DNA of 64,000 nucleotides. Origin: Streptomyces sp. NBC_00224. Its GTDB lineage: Bacteria > Actinomycetota > Actinomycetes > Streptomycetales > Streptomycetaceae. The notes below the pieces were generated by a model. It had not been told where the DNA came from. It saw only the letters and a list, made by a program, of their open reading frames with translations, and made no database searches. Below, in pieces: positions 1 to 8,316 of this stretch (position 1 is its first letter; each line of letters starts with the position of its first letter). A program made the translations under genes and the position numbers. The DNA is taken from contig NZ_CP108106.1 in assembly GCF_041435195.1 (NCBI RefSeq), forward strand, positions 8,073,001-8,137,000. The letters are read 5' to 3'.

Positions 1-515
1 ATCGCCGCCATGCCCGTGGCGACGGCCACCGCGTCGCCGCCGCTGGTGCCGCCGGGCGTCCGGCCGCGGTCCCACGGGTTGACCGTGTCGCCGAACAGCT
101 CGCTGCGGGTGTGCATTCCGGCCAGGATCAAGGTGGGTATGTTGCTGTGCCCGATCGGGATGGCACCGGCGGCGCGCAGTCGGGCCACCGGGGGCGCGTC
201 GGCCGCCGCGACCAGATCGCGGAAGCGCTGCACGCCGAACGTGGTCGGCACGCCTTCGATCGAAGTGCTCTCCTTCACCGTGAACGGCACGCCCGCGAGC
301 GGCCCCAGCACATCCCCGGCGGCCCGCCTGCGGTCCGTCTGCTCCGCGGCCTCGCGGGCGCGCTCGACCAGGAGCTGGGTGACGGCGTTCACCTGCGGGT
401 TGACCGCCGCGATGCGCTCCAGATGGCTCTCGACCAGCTCGGCGGCCGACACCTCGCCACTCCGTACGGCTGCCGCCTGCGCCGCTGCCGTCCTCTGCCA
501 CAACGCGTCCTGCAT
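1..515 (-). CDS. Amidase signature family protein, N-terminal part (runs off the left edge)
   Basis: The minus strand reads an amidase-signature enzyme, a Ser-cisSer-Lys hydrolase of amides. The catalytic-lysine region reads GVPFTVKES and the glycine-rich loop reads TPGGTSGGDAVAVATG. The usual motif is GGSSGG, so a Thr replaces the first Ser. About 171 N-terminal residues are present; the nucleophile region and C-terminus lie outside the window. ATG at 515 is chosen because AGGAG sits about 10 bases upstream; an in-frame ATG at 533 is possible. The gene diverges from the TetR gene at 660, and two palindromes in the gap suggest control by that repressor. The substrate cannot be told. Confidence 0.85.
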   Translation of the reverse strand, partial: MQDALWQRTAAAQAAAVRSGEVSAAELVESHLERIAAVNPQVNAVTQLLVERAREAAEQTDRRRAAGDVLGPLAGVPFTVKESTSIEGVPTTFGVQRFRDLVAAADAPPVARLRAAGAIPIGHSNIPTLILAGMHTRSELFGDTVNPWDRGRTPGGTSGGDAVAVATGMAA

Positions 516-535
516 GCTTCGCACTCTCCTCATGG

Positions 536-563
536 TTGTTCCGATGCGCTTGCATCGGAACAA
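536..563. promoter_or_regulatory. Palindromic operator 1 in the amidase/TetR gap
   Basis: A perfect inverted repeat has 12-base arms (TTGTTCCGATGC and its complement) around a 4-base spacer GCTT. Its core CGATGC-N4-GCATCG is repeated at 576-591. It lies immediately upstream of the amidase start and is a likely binding site for the divergently encoded TetR repressor. Confidence 0.7.
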
Positions 564-575
564 TAGCCCGAGTAC

Positions 576-591
576 CGATGCGGGCGCATCG
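576..591. promoter_or_regulatory. Palindromic operator 2 in the amidase/TetR gap
   Basis: This site repeats the core of operator 1, CGATGC-N4-GCATCG, with spacer GGGC. The two centres are 34 bp apart. It is nearer to the TetR start at 660, which would allow one repressor to control both divergent genes. Confidence 0.6.
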
Positions 592-659
592 AATAGAATG
601 GGCGAAGCGCGGCAGTCCGTGGCGGACGCGGCGGACACGGCAGAAGGAAGCGAGCGGGC

Positions 660-1280
660 ATGCCCAGGCAGGTGGACCACGAGGGCCGACGCCGGCTCAT
701 CGCCGAGGCCGTGTGCCAACTTGCCGACGAACGCGGGCTGGAGGGCGTGACCCTGCGCGACGTCGCCGCCCAGGCACGGGTGTCGATGGGCGCGGTTCAG
801 CGCTGCTTCCGCACCAAGGAAGAGATGCTGGTGTTCGCCCTCGGGGTCATCGGTGAGCGGATCATCGAGCGCGTACGGGCCCGCCTCGTCCGCAGCCCGG
901 CCCAGTCGGCCGCATCCGCCCTGGGCCACGCGGCCACCGAGATCTCACTGCTCCGGGAAGAACACCGCGCCGAGGCCAGGGTGTGGCTCGCCTTCGTCGC
1001 CCAAGCGGCGGTCAGCGAGGCGCTCGCCGGCACGCTGAAGGCGAACTACGCGGCTCTGCACGAGGTGTTCGCGCGCCTTGTCGCGGAAGCCGACGAGAGC
1101 GCCGAGTACGTGGTGCCCCTCGATGCGCACCACGAAGCCCGCACCCTCCTCGCCCTGGCCGACGGCCTCACCGCACACGTCCTCATCGGCCACCTCACCG
1201 CGCGGCAGGCTCAGGACGTCCTCCACACCCACTTGGGGCGTCTGTGGGAGAGGGCTGAGCGGCCTTCCCGCTCAGGCTGA
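660..1280 (+). CDS. TetR/AcrR-family transcriptional regulator
   Basis: A 206-aa one-component repressor. The N-terminal helix-turn-helix is clear at about residues 10-55, with the segments TLRDVAAQARVSMGAVQRCF and KEEMLVFAL. The remaining ~140 residues form the usual helical ligand-binding domain, with no recognisable ligand signature. ATG 660 follows a GGAAG ribosome site. The gene diverges from the amidase gene with two matching palindromes between them, so autoregulation and control of the amidase are likely. Its 3' end overlaps the convergent P450 gene by 9 bp. Confidence 0.9.
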   Translation: MPRQVDHEGRRRLIAEAVCQLADERGLEGVTLRDVAAQARVSMGAVQRCFRTKEEMLVFALGVIGERIIERVRARLVRSPAQSAASALGHAATEISLLREEHRAEARVWLAFVAQAAVSEALAGTLKANYAALHEVFARLVAEADESAEYVVPLDAHHEARTLLALADGLTAHVLIGHLTARQAQDVLHTHLGRLWERAERPSRSG

Positions 1281-2636
1281 ACCGGCCGGTGTGTTGCGTG
1301 GCGTGCACGTCATGTCGAGCGGGCCCGGTCCCAGCGTGCCGCGCACCTGTACGTGGAGGGTGGCCTCGGGGTCCGGGGTCAGGTCCCAGCGGGTGCAGAC
1401 GGTGGCCAGGGCGAGGGTCATCTCGGTGAGGGCGAACTGGTCGCCGATGCACTTGCGGTTGCCGCCCCCGAAGGGCACGTGCGCGCCCCGGGGCAGGGCG
1501 TCGGCCCCGTCGGCGGCCCAGCGGTCGGGGTCGAAACGCTCGGGGTCGGGGAACAGGTCGGGCTGGTGTTGCAGGAGGTAGGCGCTGTAGAGGAGGGCGG
1601 TGCCCTTGGGGAGGGGGTGTCCGGCGAGGGTGGTGTCGGTCGTGGTGACGCGGGTGAAGAACCAGCCCGCGGGGTACATGCGCATCACCTCGTGGATGAT
1701 GTGCTGGGTGTACGACAGGCCGTCGAGGTCGGCGGGTGTGGCGGTGCGCCCGGCCAGCGTCGCGTCCACCTCGGCGTGCAGCTGTTCCCGTACCTTCGGG
1801 TGCTGGCTGATCAACCACAGTGCGAAAGCAAGGGTGTTGGCGGTGGTCTCGAAACCTGCGCCGATCATCACCATCAGCTGGTCGCGGATGTCCTCGTCGG
1901 ACATCGGCTCGCCCGTGTCGTCGTCGTGGGCGTTCAGCAGGATCGACACCAGGTCGTGCTCGCCGGGCGCGGCCCGCCGGGCGGCGATGATGTCGTCGAT
2001 CGCGCGGTGCAGGCGCGTACAGGCGCGGCGGTAGCGCAAGTTGCCCGGGGTGGGCAGCCGGTAGAGCGGCCCCAGTGGCAGCATCACGCGCTGGTAGATG
2101 CCGTCGATGACCGTGTGCAGACTCTCCAGTACCTCGGCCACCGCCGAGTCCTCCGCCTCCGCGGCCAGCACGCTGCGGGTGACGATGCGCAGGGTCAGGG
2201 TGGTCAGCGCGGCGGTGACGTCCAACTGTTGACCGGGCTTCCAGGCGGTGGTCATACGGTCCACCTCCTCGCCCATGACCACCGCGTACCCGTCGATGCG
2301 GCCGGGCTGGAAGGCGGGCTGCATCTGGCGGCGCTGCCAGCGGTGTTCGCGCCATCCGGCCATCGGCAGACTGCTGCCGAACAGCACCCTCGCCTTGTCG
2401 AAGAACGGGCCGCCCTTGTCGAAGGTCCGCGAGTCGGTGAGCATCTGGTGCGCCGCGTCCGGGCGGCAGACGACATAGGCCGGCCAGGGCCCCATCCCGA
2501 TCCGTACGAGGTCCCCGTGGGCCGGCAGGGAGGACAGGAACTCCAGCGGGCGGGCGTGGAGTTGCCAGGCGTGCCCGAGCAGCGGCAGGCCGCCGGGAGC
2601 CACACCGGCGCGCGGCCTTGAGGGGGTCGTGGTCAC
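1272..2636 (-). CDS. Cytochrome P450
   Basis: A 454-aa heme-thiolate monooxygenase. The I-helix reads GAGFETTAN, the K-helix ExxR is EVMR, and the heme loop is PFGGGNRKCIGDQFA with the axial cysteine. The heme-loop style resembles terpene- and fatty-acid-type bacterial P450s more than the CYP105/107 type, but I cannot name a substrate. The reading frame is open upstream to 2831. GTG 2636 is chosen because GGAGG lies about 9 bases ahead and the protein then starts just before the proline-rich GLPLLGHA segment. No ferredoxin or reductase gene is adjacent, so redox partners must come from elsewhere. Confidence 0.9.
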   Translation of the reverse strand: MTTTPSRPRAGVAPGGLPLLGHAWQLHARPLEFLSSLPAHGDLVRIGMGPWPAYVVCRPDAAHQMLTDSRTFDKGGPFFDKARVLFGSSLPMAGWREHRWQRRQMQPAFQPGRIDGYAVVMGEEVDRMTTAWKPGQQLDVTAALTTLTLRIVTRSVLAAEAEDSAVAEVLESLHTVIDGIYQRVMLPLGPLYRLPTPGNLRYRRACTRLHRAIDDIIAARRAAPGEHDLVSILLNAHDDDTGEPMSDEDIRDQLMVMIGAGFETTANTLAFALWLISQHPKVREQLHAEVDATLAGRTATPADLDGLSYTQHIIHEVMRMYPAGWFFTRVTTTDTTLAGHPLPKGTALLYSAYLLQHQPDLFPDPERFDPDRWAADGADALPRGAHVPFGGGNRKCIGDQFALTEMTLALATVCTRWDLTPDPEATLHVQVRGTLGPGPLDMTCTPRNTPAGSA

Positions 2637-2861
2637 AACAGGACACCTCCATGAGGAACATGCCGGGCCCTGTGCGGGGCAGGCCGTCGGCTTCCGACTA
2701 TCCTCCCCGCGCACACGTACGGGAACCCGGCGCGAAGCAGCCCGCGAGGGCGCGGCACGGACGGACAACAACCCCCGGCCGGCGGGTACGAAAGGCCGAG
2801 GTGGGAGGGCCCGGGAGCAGGTGCCCCGCACTCGCCTGGCAGGTTCACATCAGCAGGTCCC

Positions 2862-2867
2862 TATCCT
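2862..2867 (+). promoter_or_regulatory. Possible -10 box for leaderless transcription of the EEP gene
   Basis: TATCCT lies six bases before ATG 2874 and no Shine-Dalgarno sequence separates them. This is the geometry expected if transcription starts at the A of the ATG. No convincing -35 box is visible. Confidence 0.35.
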
Positions 2868-2873
2868 CGCGGT

Positions 2874-4259
2874 ATGAGAAATCGTCTGCGCATACCGCGG
2901 CTGCTGGCTGCCGCGCTGATCGGGGCGGTCCTGCCGGCCCTGTTCGGCGCGCCCGCCACGGCGGCCGCACCGACGCCCCCGAACACCTCGAAGTCGGCCG
3001 GACAGCAGTGGGAGCTGCTCTCGCTCGCCACCGGCAAGTACGTCTCGGTGGAGGCGTCCAGCACCAACGAGCTGTACGCCCGGGCGGACAGCCCCGGCAT
3101 CCCGGAGCAGTTCACCCTGCACACCGACAACGCGGCCAAGGGGGCGACGGTCGCCCTGCGCTCGCAGGCCAACGGCGCCTATGTGGCGGCGGAGTTCGGT
3201 GCCGGGGCCGACGGCCGGTACGGGAAGCTGCGCGCCCGGACCGAGGGGCCGCCCGCCGGCTGGGAGAAGCTGGAGCTCGTGCCGCAGCCGCAGACCGGCG
3301 CGGCCGTCTACGCCCTGCGCTACCACCACGACGGGCAGGACCGCTATGTGTCCGCCGACGCGGGAGCGACCGGCGACGGGCTGCTCCAGGCCCGCGCCAC
3401 GGCGGTGGGTTCATGGGAACGCTTCCGCCTGGTGCCCGTGGCCGCACCGGCCGACCCGACCCCGCCGCCGTCCGCGTCCCCGCGCGCCATCAAGGCGCTG
3501 ACCTGGAACGTGTGCGCCGACAACAACAAGAACTGCGGCTTCTACCACACGACGGCGGGCCCGCTGGCGGACCAGATCGTGGCACGCGCGAAGGCCGCCG
3601 GAACCCCTGATGTGATCCTGCTCGAAGAGTTCTGCGAGAAGTTCGCCAAGCCCGTGGAGCAGGCGCTCGAAACACAGCTCGGCGGCGGCTGGGACGTACG
3701 GTTCGCGCCGGTTCAGTACCAGGTGCCCGGAACCGGCATCAAGGCGCGGAAGAACTGCCAACCCGACCCGTCGGGAGCGGACCGGGGAGCGTACGGCGTG
3801 GCGCTGGCCGTGCCGGAGGAGAACACCTGGTACCGGGCGTACGAGTTGCCCTCCCCGCCCGGTGTCGAGCAGCGCACCGCGCTGTGCGCCACGGTGGCCT
3901 CCTGGGCGGCGGAGGTGTGCGCCGCGCACTTCAGCACGGGCGGCCCCGGCTACGACGACCCCGACCGTACGTACCAGCCGCAACAGGCGGACACCCTGCG
4001 CCGGGCGGCGTCCCTGCCCGGCTACCGCCCGCTGCTCGGCGGTGATCTGAACGCCACGCCGTCGACGGGTGTGCTGGGCACGCTGTACTCCGCGTACGAG
4101 GAGTGCGACGCGCGTTCCGCGACGCCGAACCGGCCGACGGCGGGCACCATCAAGATCGACTACTTGTTCGGCGGGGGCACGTGGAGCGGCTGCGGCGTCG
4201 CACCGGACACCGGCTCCTCCGACCACCGGGCGGTGTGGGGCACACTCACTCTGCCCTGA
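2874..4259 (+). CDS. Secreted endonuclease/exonuclease/phosphatase-family protein with an N-terminal trefoil-like domain
   Basis: A 461-aa exported protein. Residues 1-31 are a signal peptide (RNRLRIPRLLAAALIGAV, then an Ala-rich cleavage region). Residues ~40-195 hold three similar segments (WELLSLATGKYVSVEA, VALRSQANGAYVAAE, YALRYHHDGQDRYVSA), typical of a fascin-like beta-trefoil that binds surfaces or sugars. Residues ~205-461 are an EEP phosphodiesterase fold with ALTWNVCADN, LLEEFCE, GGDLNATP, KIDYLF and a final SSDHRAVWG, so the metal and catalytic residues look intact. Six or more cysteines suggest extracytoplasmic disulfides. A phosphodiester bond (nucleic acid or phospholipid) is the likely target. 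It diverges from the P450 gene. Confidence 0.85.
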   Translation: MRNRLRIPRLLAAALIGAVLPALFGAPATAAAPTPPNTSKSAGQQWELLSLATGKYVSVEASSTNELYARADSPGIPEQFTLHTDNAAKGATVALRSQANGAYVAAEFGAGADGRYGKLRARTEGPPAGWEKLELVPQPQTGAAVYALRYHHDGQDRYVSADAGATGDGLLQARATAVGSWERFRLVPVAAPADPTPPPSASPRAIKALTWNVCADNNKNCGFYHTTAGPLADQIVARAKAAGTPDVILLEEFCEKFAKPVEQALETQLGGGWDVRFAPVQYQVPGTGIKARKNCQPDPSGADRGAYGVALAVPEENTWYRAYELPSPPGVEQRTALCATVASWAAEVCAAHFSTGGPGYDDPDRTYQPQQADTLRRAASLPGYRPLLGGDLNATPSTGVLGTLYSAYEECDARSATPNRPTAGTIKIDYLFGGGTWSGCGVAPDTGSSDHRAVWGTLTLP

Positions 4260-4345
4260 CGCCACTGTCCGGCGCGGGCGAAGCGGTGCTCCGCGCGGTG
4301 GCGGGCCGTGCGTGACGCAGTCGACCCGCCCACCGCGATGGCCGG

Positions 4346-5563
4346 TTACTTCTGGGGCGGGATGTAGTAGACGTTCTTCGGTGTGACGATGCTGGTGATC
4401 GCCTTGCCGAGGACGGTGCTCGGCTCCTCGCCCTTGTAGAGGATGTCCGTGTTGAGCAGCGCCACCAGCGTCGCCTTCTGCTCCGGCAGGTAGATGGTCA
4501 GGCTCTCGTACCCGGGCAGGGAGCCGTTGTGGCCCGTCCACCCGTTGACGTTGAAGATGCCGAGGCCGTAGCCCGCGCCGGGGACGCCGGTGGGCAGGAC
4601 CTTCAGGCGCTTCGCCTGGGTGGCGGGCGAGAGCAGGGTGCCGGTGGCGAGGTCCTTGGCCCAGTGCTTGAGGTCGTGCAGGTCCGAGATCATCGCACCG
4701 GCCGCCCAGCCCCAGCTCGGGTTCCAGTGGGTGGCGTCCGCGACCTTCCCGGTGAGCGTCTGGTTGGTGTATCCGTGGGCGTGCGGGCGGGGGAACTCGG
4801 CCGCCTTCGGGAAGAGCGTGTGGTCGAGGTGGCTGGGCCGCAGGACCCGGTGCTCGATGACGTCCCGCAGGTTCTCACCGGTCATCTTCTCGACCAGCAG
4901 GCCGAGCAGGATGTAGTTGGTGTTGCAGTACTGGAACTTGGACCCCGGCGGGAACTGGTTGGGGTGCTTGAACGCGTAGGCGAGCAGTTCCTTCGGCGTG
5001 AAGGGGCGGTCGGGGTTGGTGAGGAACGCCTTGATGAACGCGTCGTCCGCGCTGTACGAGAACAGGCCGCTGCGCATGTCGAGCAGGTCGCGCACGGCGA
5101 TGTGGTTGCCGTTGGGGACGCCCTTGATGTACTTGGAGATCGGGTCGTCGAGGCCGACCTTGCCGTCGTCGACGAGTTCGAGGACCGCCGTGGCGGTGAA
5201 CGTCTTGGTCTCGCTGCCGATGCGGATCCGCATGTCGTCGGTCATCGGTGCGCCGGTGCGCTTGTCGGCGACACCGAACGCACGGACGTAGCTGCCCTTG
5301 CCGGGCATCCACAGGCCGACCTGCACCCCGGGGATGCCCGCCTTCTTCATGACGTCCCGCACCGCCTTGTCGAGCTTGGCCTGGAGTCCTGGGCTCAGCT
5401 CGTGGTGCGGGTAGTCGTGGTCGCCCCCCTTGGCCAGGGCGTCGACGGGCGGCGTGGCCTGCGCCTGGGTGACCGCCAGCGGCAGCAGCCCCGCGACGGC
5501 GAGCGTCGCCGCGGCGAGCGTGCGGGCCGCCGTCGACCGGCGGGACGGGGAGGGTTTTCTCAT
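4346..5563 (-). CDS. Secreted serine hydrolase of the beta-lactamase/D-Ala-D-Ala carboxypeptidase family
   Basis: A 405-aa exported penicillin-recognising hydrolase (class C/DD-peptidase fold). A twin-basic start and hydrophobic core ending at Ala-Gln-Ala (residue ~37) form the signal peptide. The SxxK nucleophile motif is SETK, the YxN motif is YCN, and the third motif is HNG, as in DD-peptidases and esterases of this group. It is convergent with the EEP gene and about 190 bp from the YcaO gene's end. A strong terminator at 5703 separates it from the YcaO transcript, so it is probably not part of that locus. Its substrate (peptidoglycan stem peptide or an ester) cannot be told. Confidence 0.88.
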   Translation of the reverse strand: MRKPSPSRRSTAARTLAAATLAVAGLLPLAVTQAQATPPVDALAKGGDHDYPHHELSPGLQAKLDKAVRDVMKKAGIPGVQVGLWMPGKGSYVRAFGVADKRTGAPMTDDMRIRIGSETKTFTATAVLELVDDGKVGLDDPISKYIKGVPNGNHIAVRDLLDMRSGLFSYSADDAFIKAFLTNPDRPFTPKELLAYAFKHPNQFPPGSKFQYCNTNYILLGLLVEKMTGENLRDVIEHRVLRPSHLDHTLFPKAAEFPRPHAHGYTNQTLTGKVADATHWNPSWGWAAGAMISDLHDLKHWAKDLATGTLLSPATQAKRLKVLPTGVPGAGYGLGIFNVNGWTGHNGSLPGYESLTIYLPEQKATLVALLNTDILYKGEEPSTVLGKAITSIVTPKNVYYIPPQK

Positions 5564-5702
5564 GATCGGGCCTCTCTCATTTTCCGTTCGTCTGCCGAGC
5601 CGATCGTGCGCGATGAGAGGCTCGCGTCAGGTCCGGCGGGCGTGCGGGCCGGGTGAAAACGGCACCGATCCACCCGATCGGCCCTGCTACGGCACCGGCG
5701 CG

Positions 5703-5737
5703 CCGGTGGGCACCGCCGCAGTGGCGGTGCCCACCGG
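5703..5737 (-). terminator. Terminator of the YcaO operon
   Basis: A perfect 15-bp stem (CCGGTGGGCACCGCC with its complement) closes on a 5-base loop, GCAGT. It starts 19 bp past the YcaO stop codon. There is no T-tract, which is usual for Streptomyces terminators. Confidence 0.85.
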
Positions 5738-5755
5738 TCGCGGATCAGCGCGGTG

Positions 5756-8047
5756 TCACGCGTGGGGGAGGGGGAAGTAGTTGAGCTCCTCCTCCGCCAG
5801 GGGGTGTGTGCGCCAGCCGAGGGAGACCGGCATGTCCTGGATGCGCCTGCGCCCCAGGAACGGGAAGGCCGCGGGGAAGTTGGGGACGAGACCGGGGATG
5901 AGGACGCGCAGGACGCGGAAGCCGGTCTTGGCGACGTCCTGGGTGGTGATGTCGACGTAGACGATCTCGTAGCCGCGTTGCTCGACGGTCTTCTGGTACG
6001 TGGCCAGGGTGCGGTCGGTGAGGCGGGGCAGGGAGTCGATGGGGCGGCTGGTGGGGGTGTCGACCCAGGGGCGCACGATGTCGGCGGCGCGCGGGTCGAG
6101 GAAGAGCTGCTCCTGGCAGAGCAGGTCGTTGACGTCGTGGAAGTCCTTGGCGTAGTCGTCGAGGTAGGCGCGGTCCTCGCGCCACGGCTTCACCCGGGCG
6201 CTGGTCCAGCCCGCCGCGACCGCCTCCCGGAACAGCCCGTCGGGGTCGTCGAAGTCGCGGGTGCCGTCCTGCAGGGTCAGACCCTCGCCCCAGGCCTTGC
6301 GGGCGGCCTCGACCGGGTCGGGGCGGGCGCCGAAGCCGATGGAGAACAGCTTCTCCACCTCGTTCTCGACGACTCCGGCCATGACCGGCACGTCGAACTC
6401 GTTGTCCAGGTGGATGAGCCAGCCCCGCTGGCCGAGTTCGGTGGGGCGGCCGGCCCAGAGCGCGGCGAGTTCGGGGGTGGGCTCGATCTTGGGCAGCGGG
6501 TGCCGGTTCATCCACCAGATCATGGTGGCGTCCCGTTCGATGATCTCCTCGATGCCGGAGACCAGGGCGTCCTCCACACTGCGTCCCGCGGCCAGGCCCG
6601 GGTAGTAGAGGAAGTTGGTGGGCGGCACCTCGGCGTACTGGTCCATGTACCAGTTGACGTAGACCAGGCTGGCCGGAACCCACATGGGCCGGTCCTTGGT
6701 GAGGGAGTGGCCGCGCACCCAGTGGGTGGTGCGGTCGTGGGTGAAGCGGACGAACGGGAAGCCGGGGCTGTCGTAGAGCCGGTCCGAGTAGAGCACCAGA
6801 CGCTCGGGGTCGAGGGTGCGCTCGCCGGATCGCCGCATCTCGCGGTAGGAGGCCTCGCGCACCTCCACGGAGTCGGTGATGCAGTTCCCGCAGTACCGCT
6901 CGACCGCCTCGCCGATCGCGGCGCCGCGGGCGGCCCGGAAGTCGCGGAAGGCGGTGCCGCCGCAGACGACGTTGCTGGACCAGGTGTACAGGCGGCGCAT
7001 GTCGGCGACGTTGGTCTGCACGGTGACCAACTGGTCCGGGATCGAGGGGTGGTGGTCGAAGACCTGGTGGGTGGCGATGAGCCCGGTGCGGTCGTCCAGC
7101 AGATACCGCTCGCTCAGGGGCGGGGTGTCGTCGTCGATGGGACGGTCCGGGAGCGGCAGCAGCGGATGCCGGGAGGTGGTCAGCTCCACCGGGTCCAGTT
7201 CGATCTCCGCCCACAGCGTCAGCGCGGTGACCCCCGCGATCCACCGCTCCACGTCGATGAGCAGGTACGAGAGCATCCACAGCAGTTCGGAGTGGGTGGG
7301 GCGGGCGGCCTCGCCGAACACCGCGTCACCGGTGAGCGCGGAGTACACGTCGGCGCGTTCGGCCACGGTCAGCCGACGGCCCAGCAGGTCCCGGTAGTCG
7401 GGGGTGCGCCCGGGCGCGACGGTGGGCCCGGCCCAGCCGCGGCCCTGACTGAGGTGGAACGAGGACCAGTTGACCGTACGCTCGGCGCAGAAGTCGTTCA
7501 GCGACTCCAGGTAGTCGAGGTCGAAGCGGTCGCGCAGCGCCAGCACCAGCGGCTCGCCGTCCGCGTACGCCTCCAGCGCCTGAGGCAGTCCGTCGGTGGT
7601 GGTGACCTCGACGGAGGCGAAGTGGGCGGCGGCCGGGCAGTGTTGGGCGATCGCGGTCAGCTCCGCGTCGCCGGTCAGGATCAACGGGGTGGCGGCCACC
7701 CGGTCGGGCTCGGGCCGGGTGCCATGGGCGAAGCGCAGCCAGCGTCCCTCGCCGTCGAGGGGGGTTCCGGAGCTGAGGGCGCCGAGCTCGGTCAGCTTGT
7801 CCAACACCTCCCGGTATCCGGCCGGGTCCGATGTGCCCTCGGTGACTTCCTCGGCCGTCCTCGTACCGTCGCAGCGGGCGAGGACCGCCGCGACGTTCTC
7901 GGGCGCGGCCTTGATCTCGAAGAGACCGCCCCTTGGGGCGATGGCCAGCGTGTGCCGTTCCGCACCCGGGCCGGGTTGCACGAGCGGCCGTAATTCGACG
8001 TTCACCAAGCGGAGCCCGCCGGCCCGCACGGAAGGACTGACTGTCAC
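5756..8047 (-). CDS. Leader-binding/YcaO cyclodehydratase fusion (TOMM-type RiPP enzyme)
   Basis: A 763-aa ATP-dependent backbone-modifying enzyme. Residues ~25-95 resemble a RiPP recognition element (RHTLAIAPRGGLFEIKA followed by helices ending LTELGALSS). A linker with the partner-protein fold follows. The YcaO domain covers ~370-740, with ATP-binding glutamates in AIGEAVERYCGN (~379) and GIEEIIERDATM (~500). GTG 8047 is chosen because GGAGG precedes it by five bases; upstream in-frame sequence would run into the small gene at 8118. The C-terminus is YFPLPHA, one residue short of the PxPxP tail of classic azoline-forming YcaOs. No dehydrogenase, protease or transporter gene is adjacent. The likely substrate is the 32-aa peptide encoded 70 bp upstream. 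Confidence 0.9.
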   Translation of the reverse strand: MTVSPSVRAGGLRLVNVELRPLVQPGPGAERHTLAIAPRGGLFEIKAAPENVAAVLARCDGTRTAEEVTEGTSDPAGYREVLDKLTELGALSSGTPLDGEGRWLRFAHGTRPEPDRVAATPLILTGDAELTAIAQHCPAAAHFASVEVTTTDGLPQALEAYADGEPLVLALRDRFDLDYLESLNDFCAERTVNWSSFHLSQGRGWAGPTVAPGRTPDYRDLLGRRLTVAERADVYSALTGDAVFGEAARPTHSELLWMLSYLLIDVERWIAGVTALTLWAEIELDPVELTTSRHPLLPLPDRPIDDDTPPLSERYLLDDRTGLIATHQVFDHHPSIPDQLVTVQTNVADMRRLYTWSSNVVCGGTAFRDFRAARGAAIGEAVERYCGNCITDSVEVREASYREMRRSGERTLDPERLVLYSDRLYDSPGFPFVRFTHDRTTHWVRGHSLTKDRPMWVPASLVYVNWYMDQYAEVPPTNFLYYPGLAAGRSVEDALVSGIEEIIERDATMIWWMNRHPLPKIEPTPELAALWAGRPTELGQRGWLIHLDNEFDVPVMAGVVENEVEKLFSIGFGARPDPVEAARKAWGEGLTLQDGTRDFDDPDGLFREAVAAGWTSARVKPWREDRAYLDDYAKDFHDVNDLLCQEQLFLDPRAADIVRPWVDTPTSRPIDSLPRLTDRTLATYQKTVEQRGYEIVYVDITTQDVAKTGFRVLRVLIPGLVPNFPAAFPFLGRRRIQDMPVSLGWRTHPLAEEELNYFPLPHA

Positions 8048-8069
8048 GACTTCCTCCAACCTCAAAGAG

Positions 8070-8098
8070 CCGGGAGCCGCCGAGACGACGGCTCCCGG
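8070..8098 (-). promoter_or_regulatory. Intercistronic hairpin between the putative precursor and YcaO genes
   Basis: CCGGGAGCCG pairs perfectly with CGGCTCCCGG around a 9-base loop. It lies in the 70-bp gap after the precursor stop and ends about 20 bp before the YcaO start. Such a partial terminator or RNA-stabilising stem commonly gives an excess of precursor mRNA over enzyme mRNA in RiPP operons. Confidence 0.7.
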
Positions 8099-8117
8099 AA
8101 CCCGGCCACCTGGACGG

Positions 8118-8216
8118 TCAGTCCTTCTTCCAGGTGAAAACGGGAGCGATGCCGGAGTGGTGGTGGGCCGGGGGGTACATCCTGCGGGCCCGCTGGAACT
8201 CAAGCTGCACGATCAT
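8118..8216 (-). CDS. Putative RiPP precursor peptide, 32 aa
   Basis: A short frame starting at ATG 8216 with an excellent ribosome site (GAGGAG, six bases upstream) and ending TGA at 8118-8120. The N-terminal half reads MIVQLEFQRARRMY and would be the leader: amphipathic and arginine-rich. The C-terminal half contains PAHHHSGIAPVFTW and ends in Lys-Lys-Asp. There is no cysteine and only one Ser (21) and one Thr (28), so ring formation from Cys is impossible; oxazoline, thioamide or amidine chemistry remains open. There is no Gly-Gly cleavage site. The peptide is not recognised with certainty; the assignment rests on its position before the YcaO gene, its ribosome site and the hairpin between them. 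Confidence 0.72.
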   Translation of the reverse strand: MIVQLEFQRARRMYPPAHHHSGIAPVFTWKKD

Positions 8217-8316
8217 GGAGTTCTCCTCTCGGATACGCGGCTCACGTCAGATACGTATGCCGCCGCACGCTGCGAAGCGTCCCCGGCAGGCTATGGCAGC
8301 TCATATCGGGCCCCGT

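Noticed and set aside
4529..5656. A long plus-strand frame of 375 codons
   Set aside because: It is antisense to the serine hydrolase, whose SxxK, YxN and HxG motifs and signal peptide are clear. The plus-strand product is low-complexity Val/Gly/Arg.
5753..7993. A 746-codon plus-strand frame
   Set aside because: It mirrors the YcaO gene; the composition is Gly/Val/Glu-rich with no domain. This is a usual by-product of high-GC codon use.
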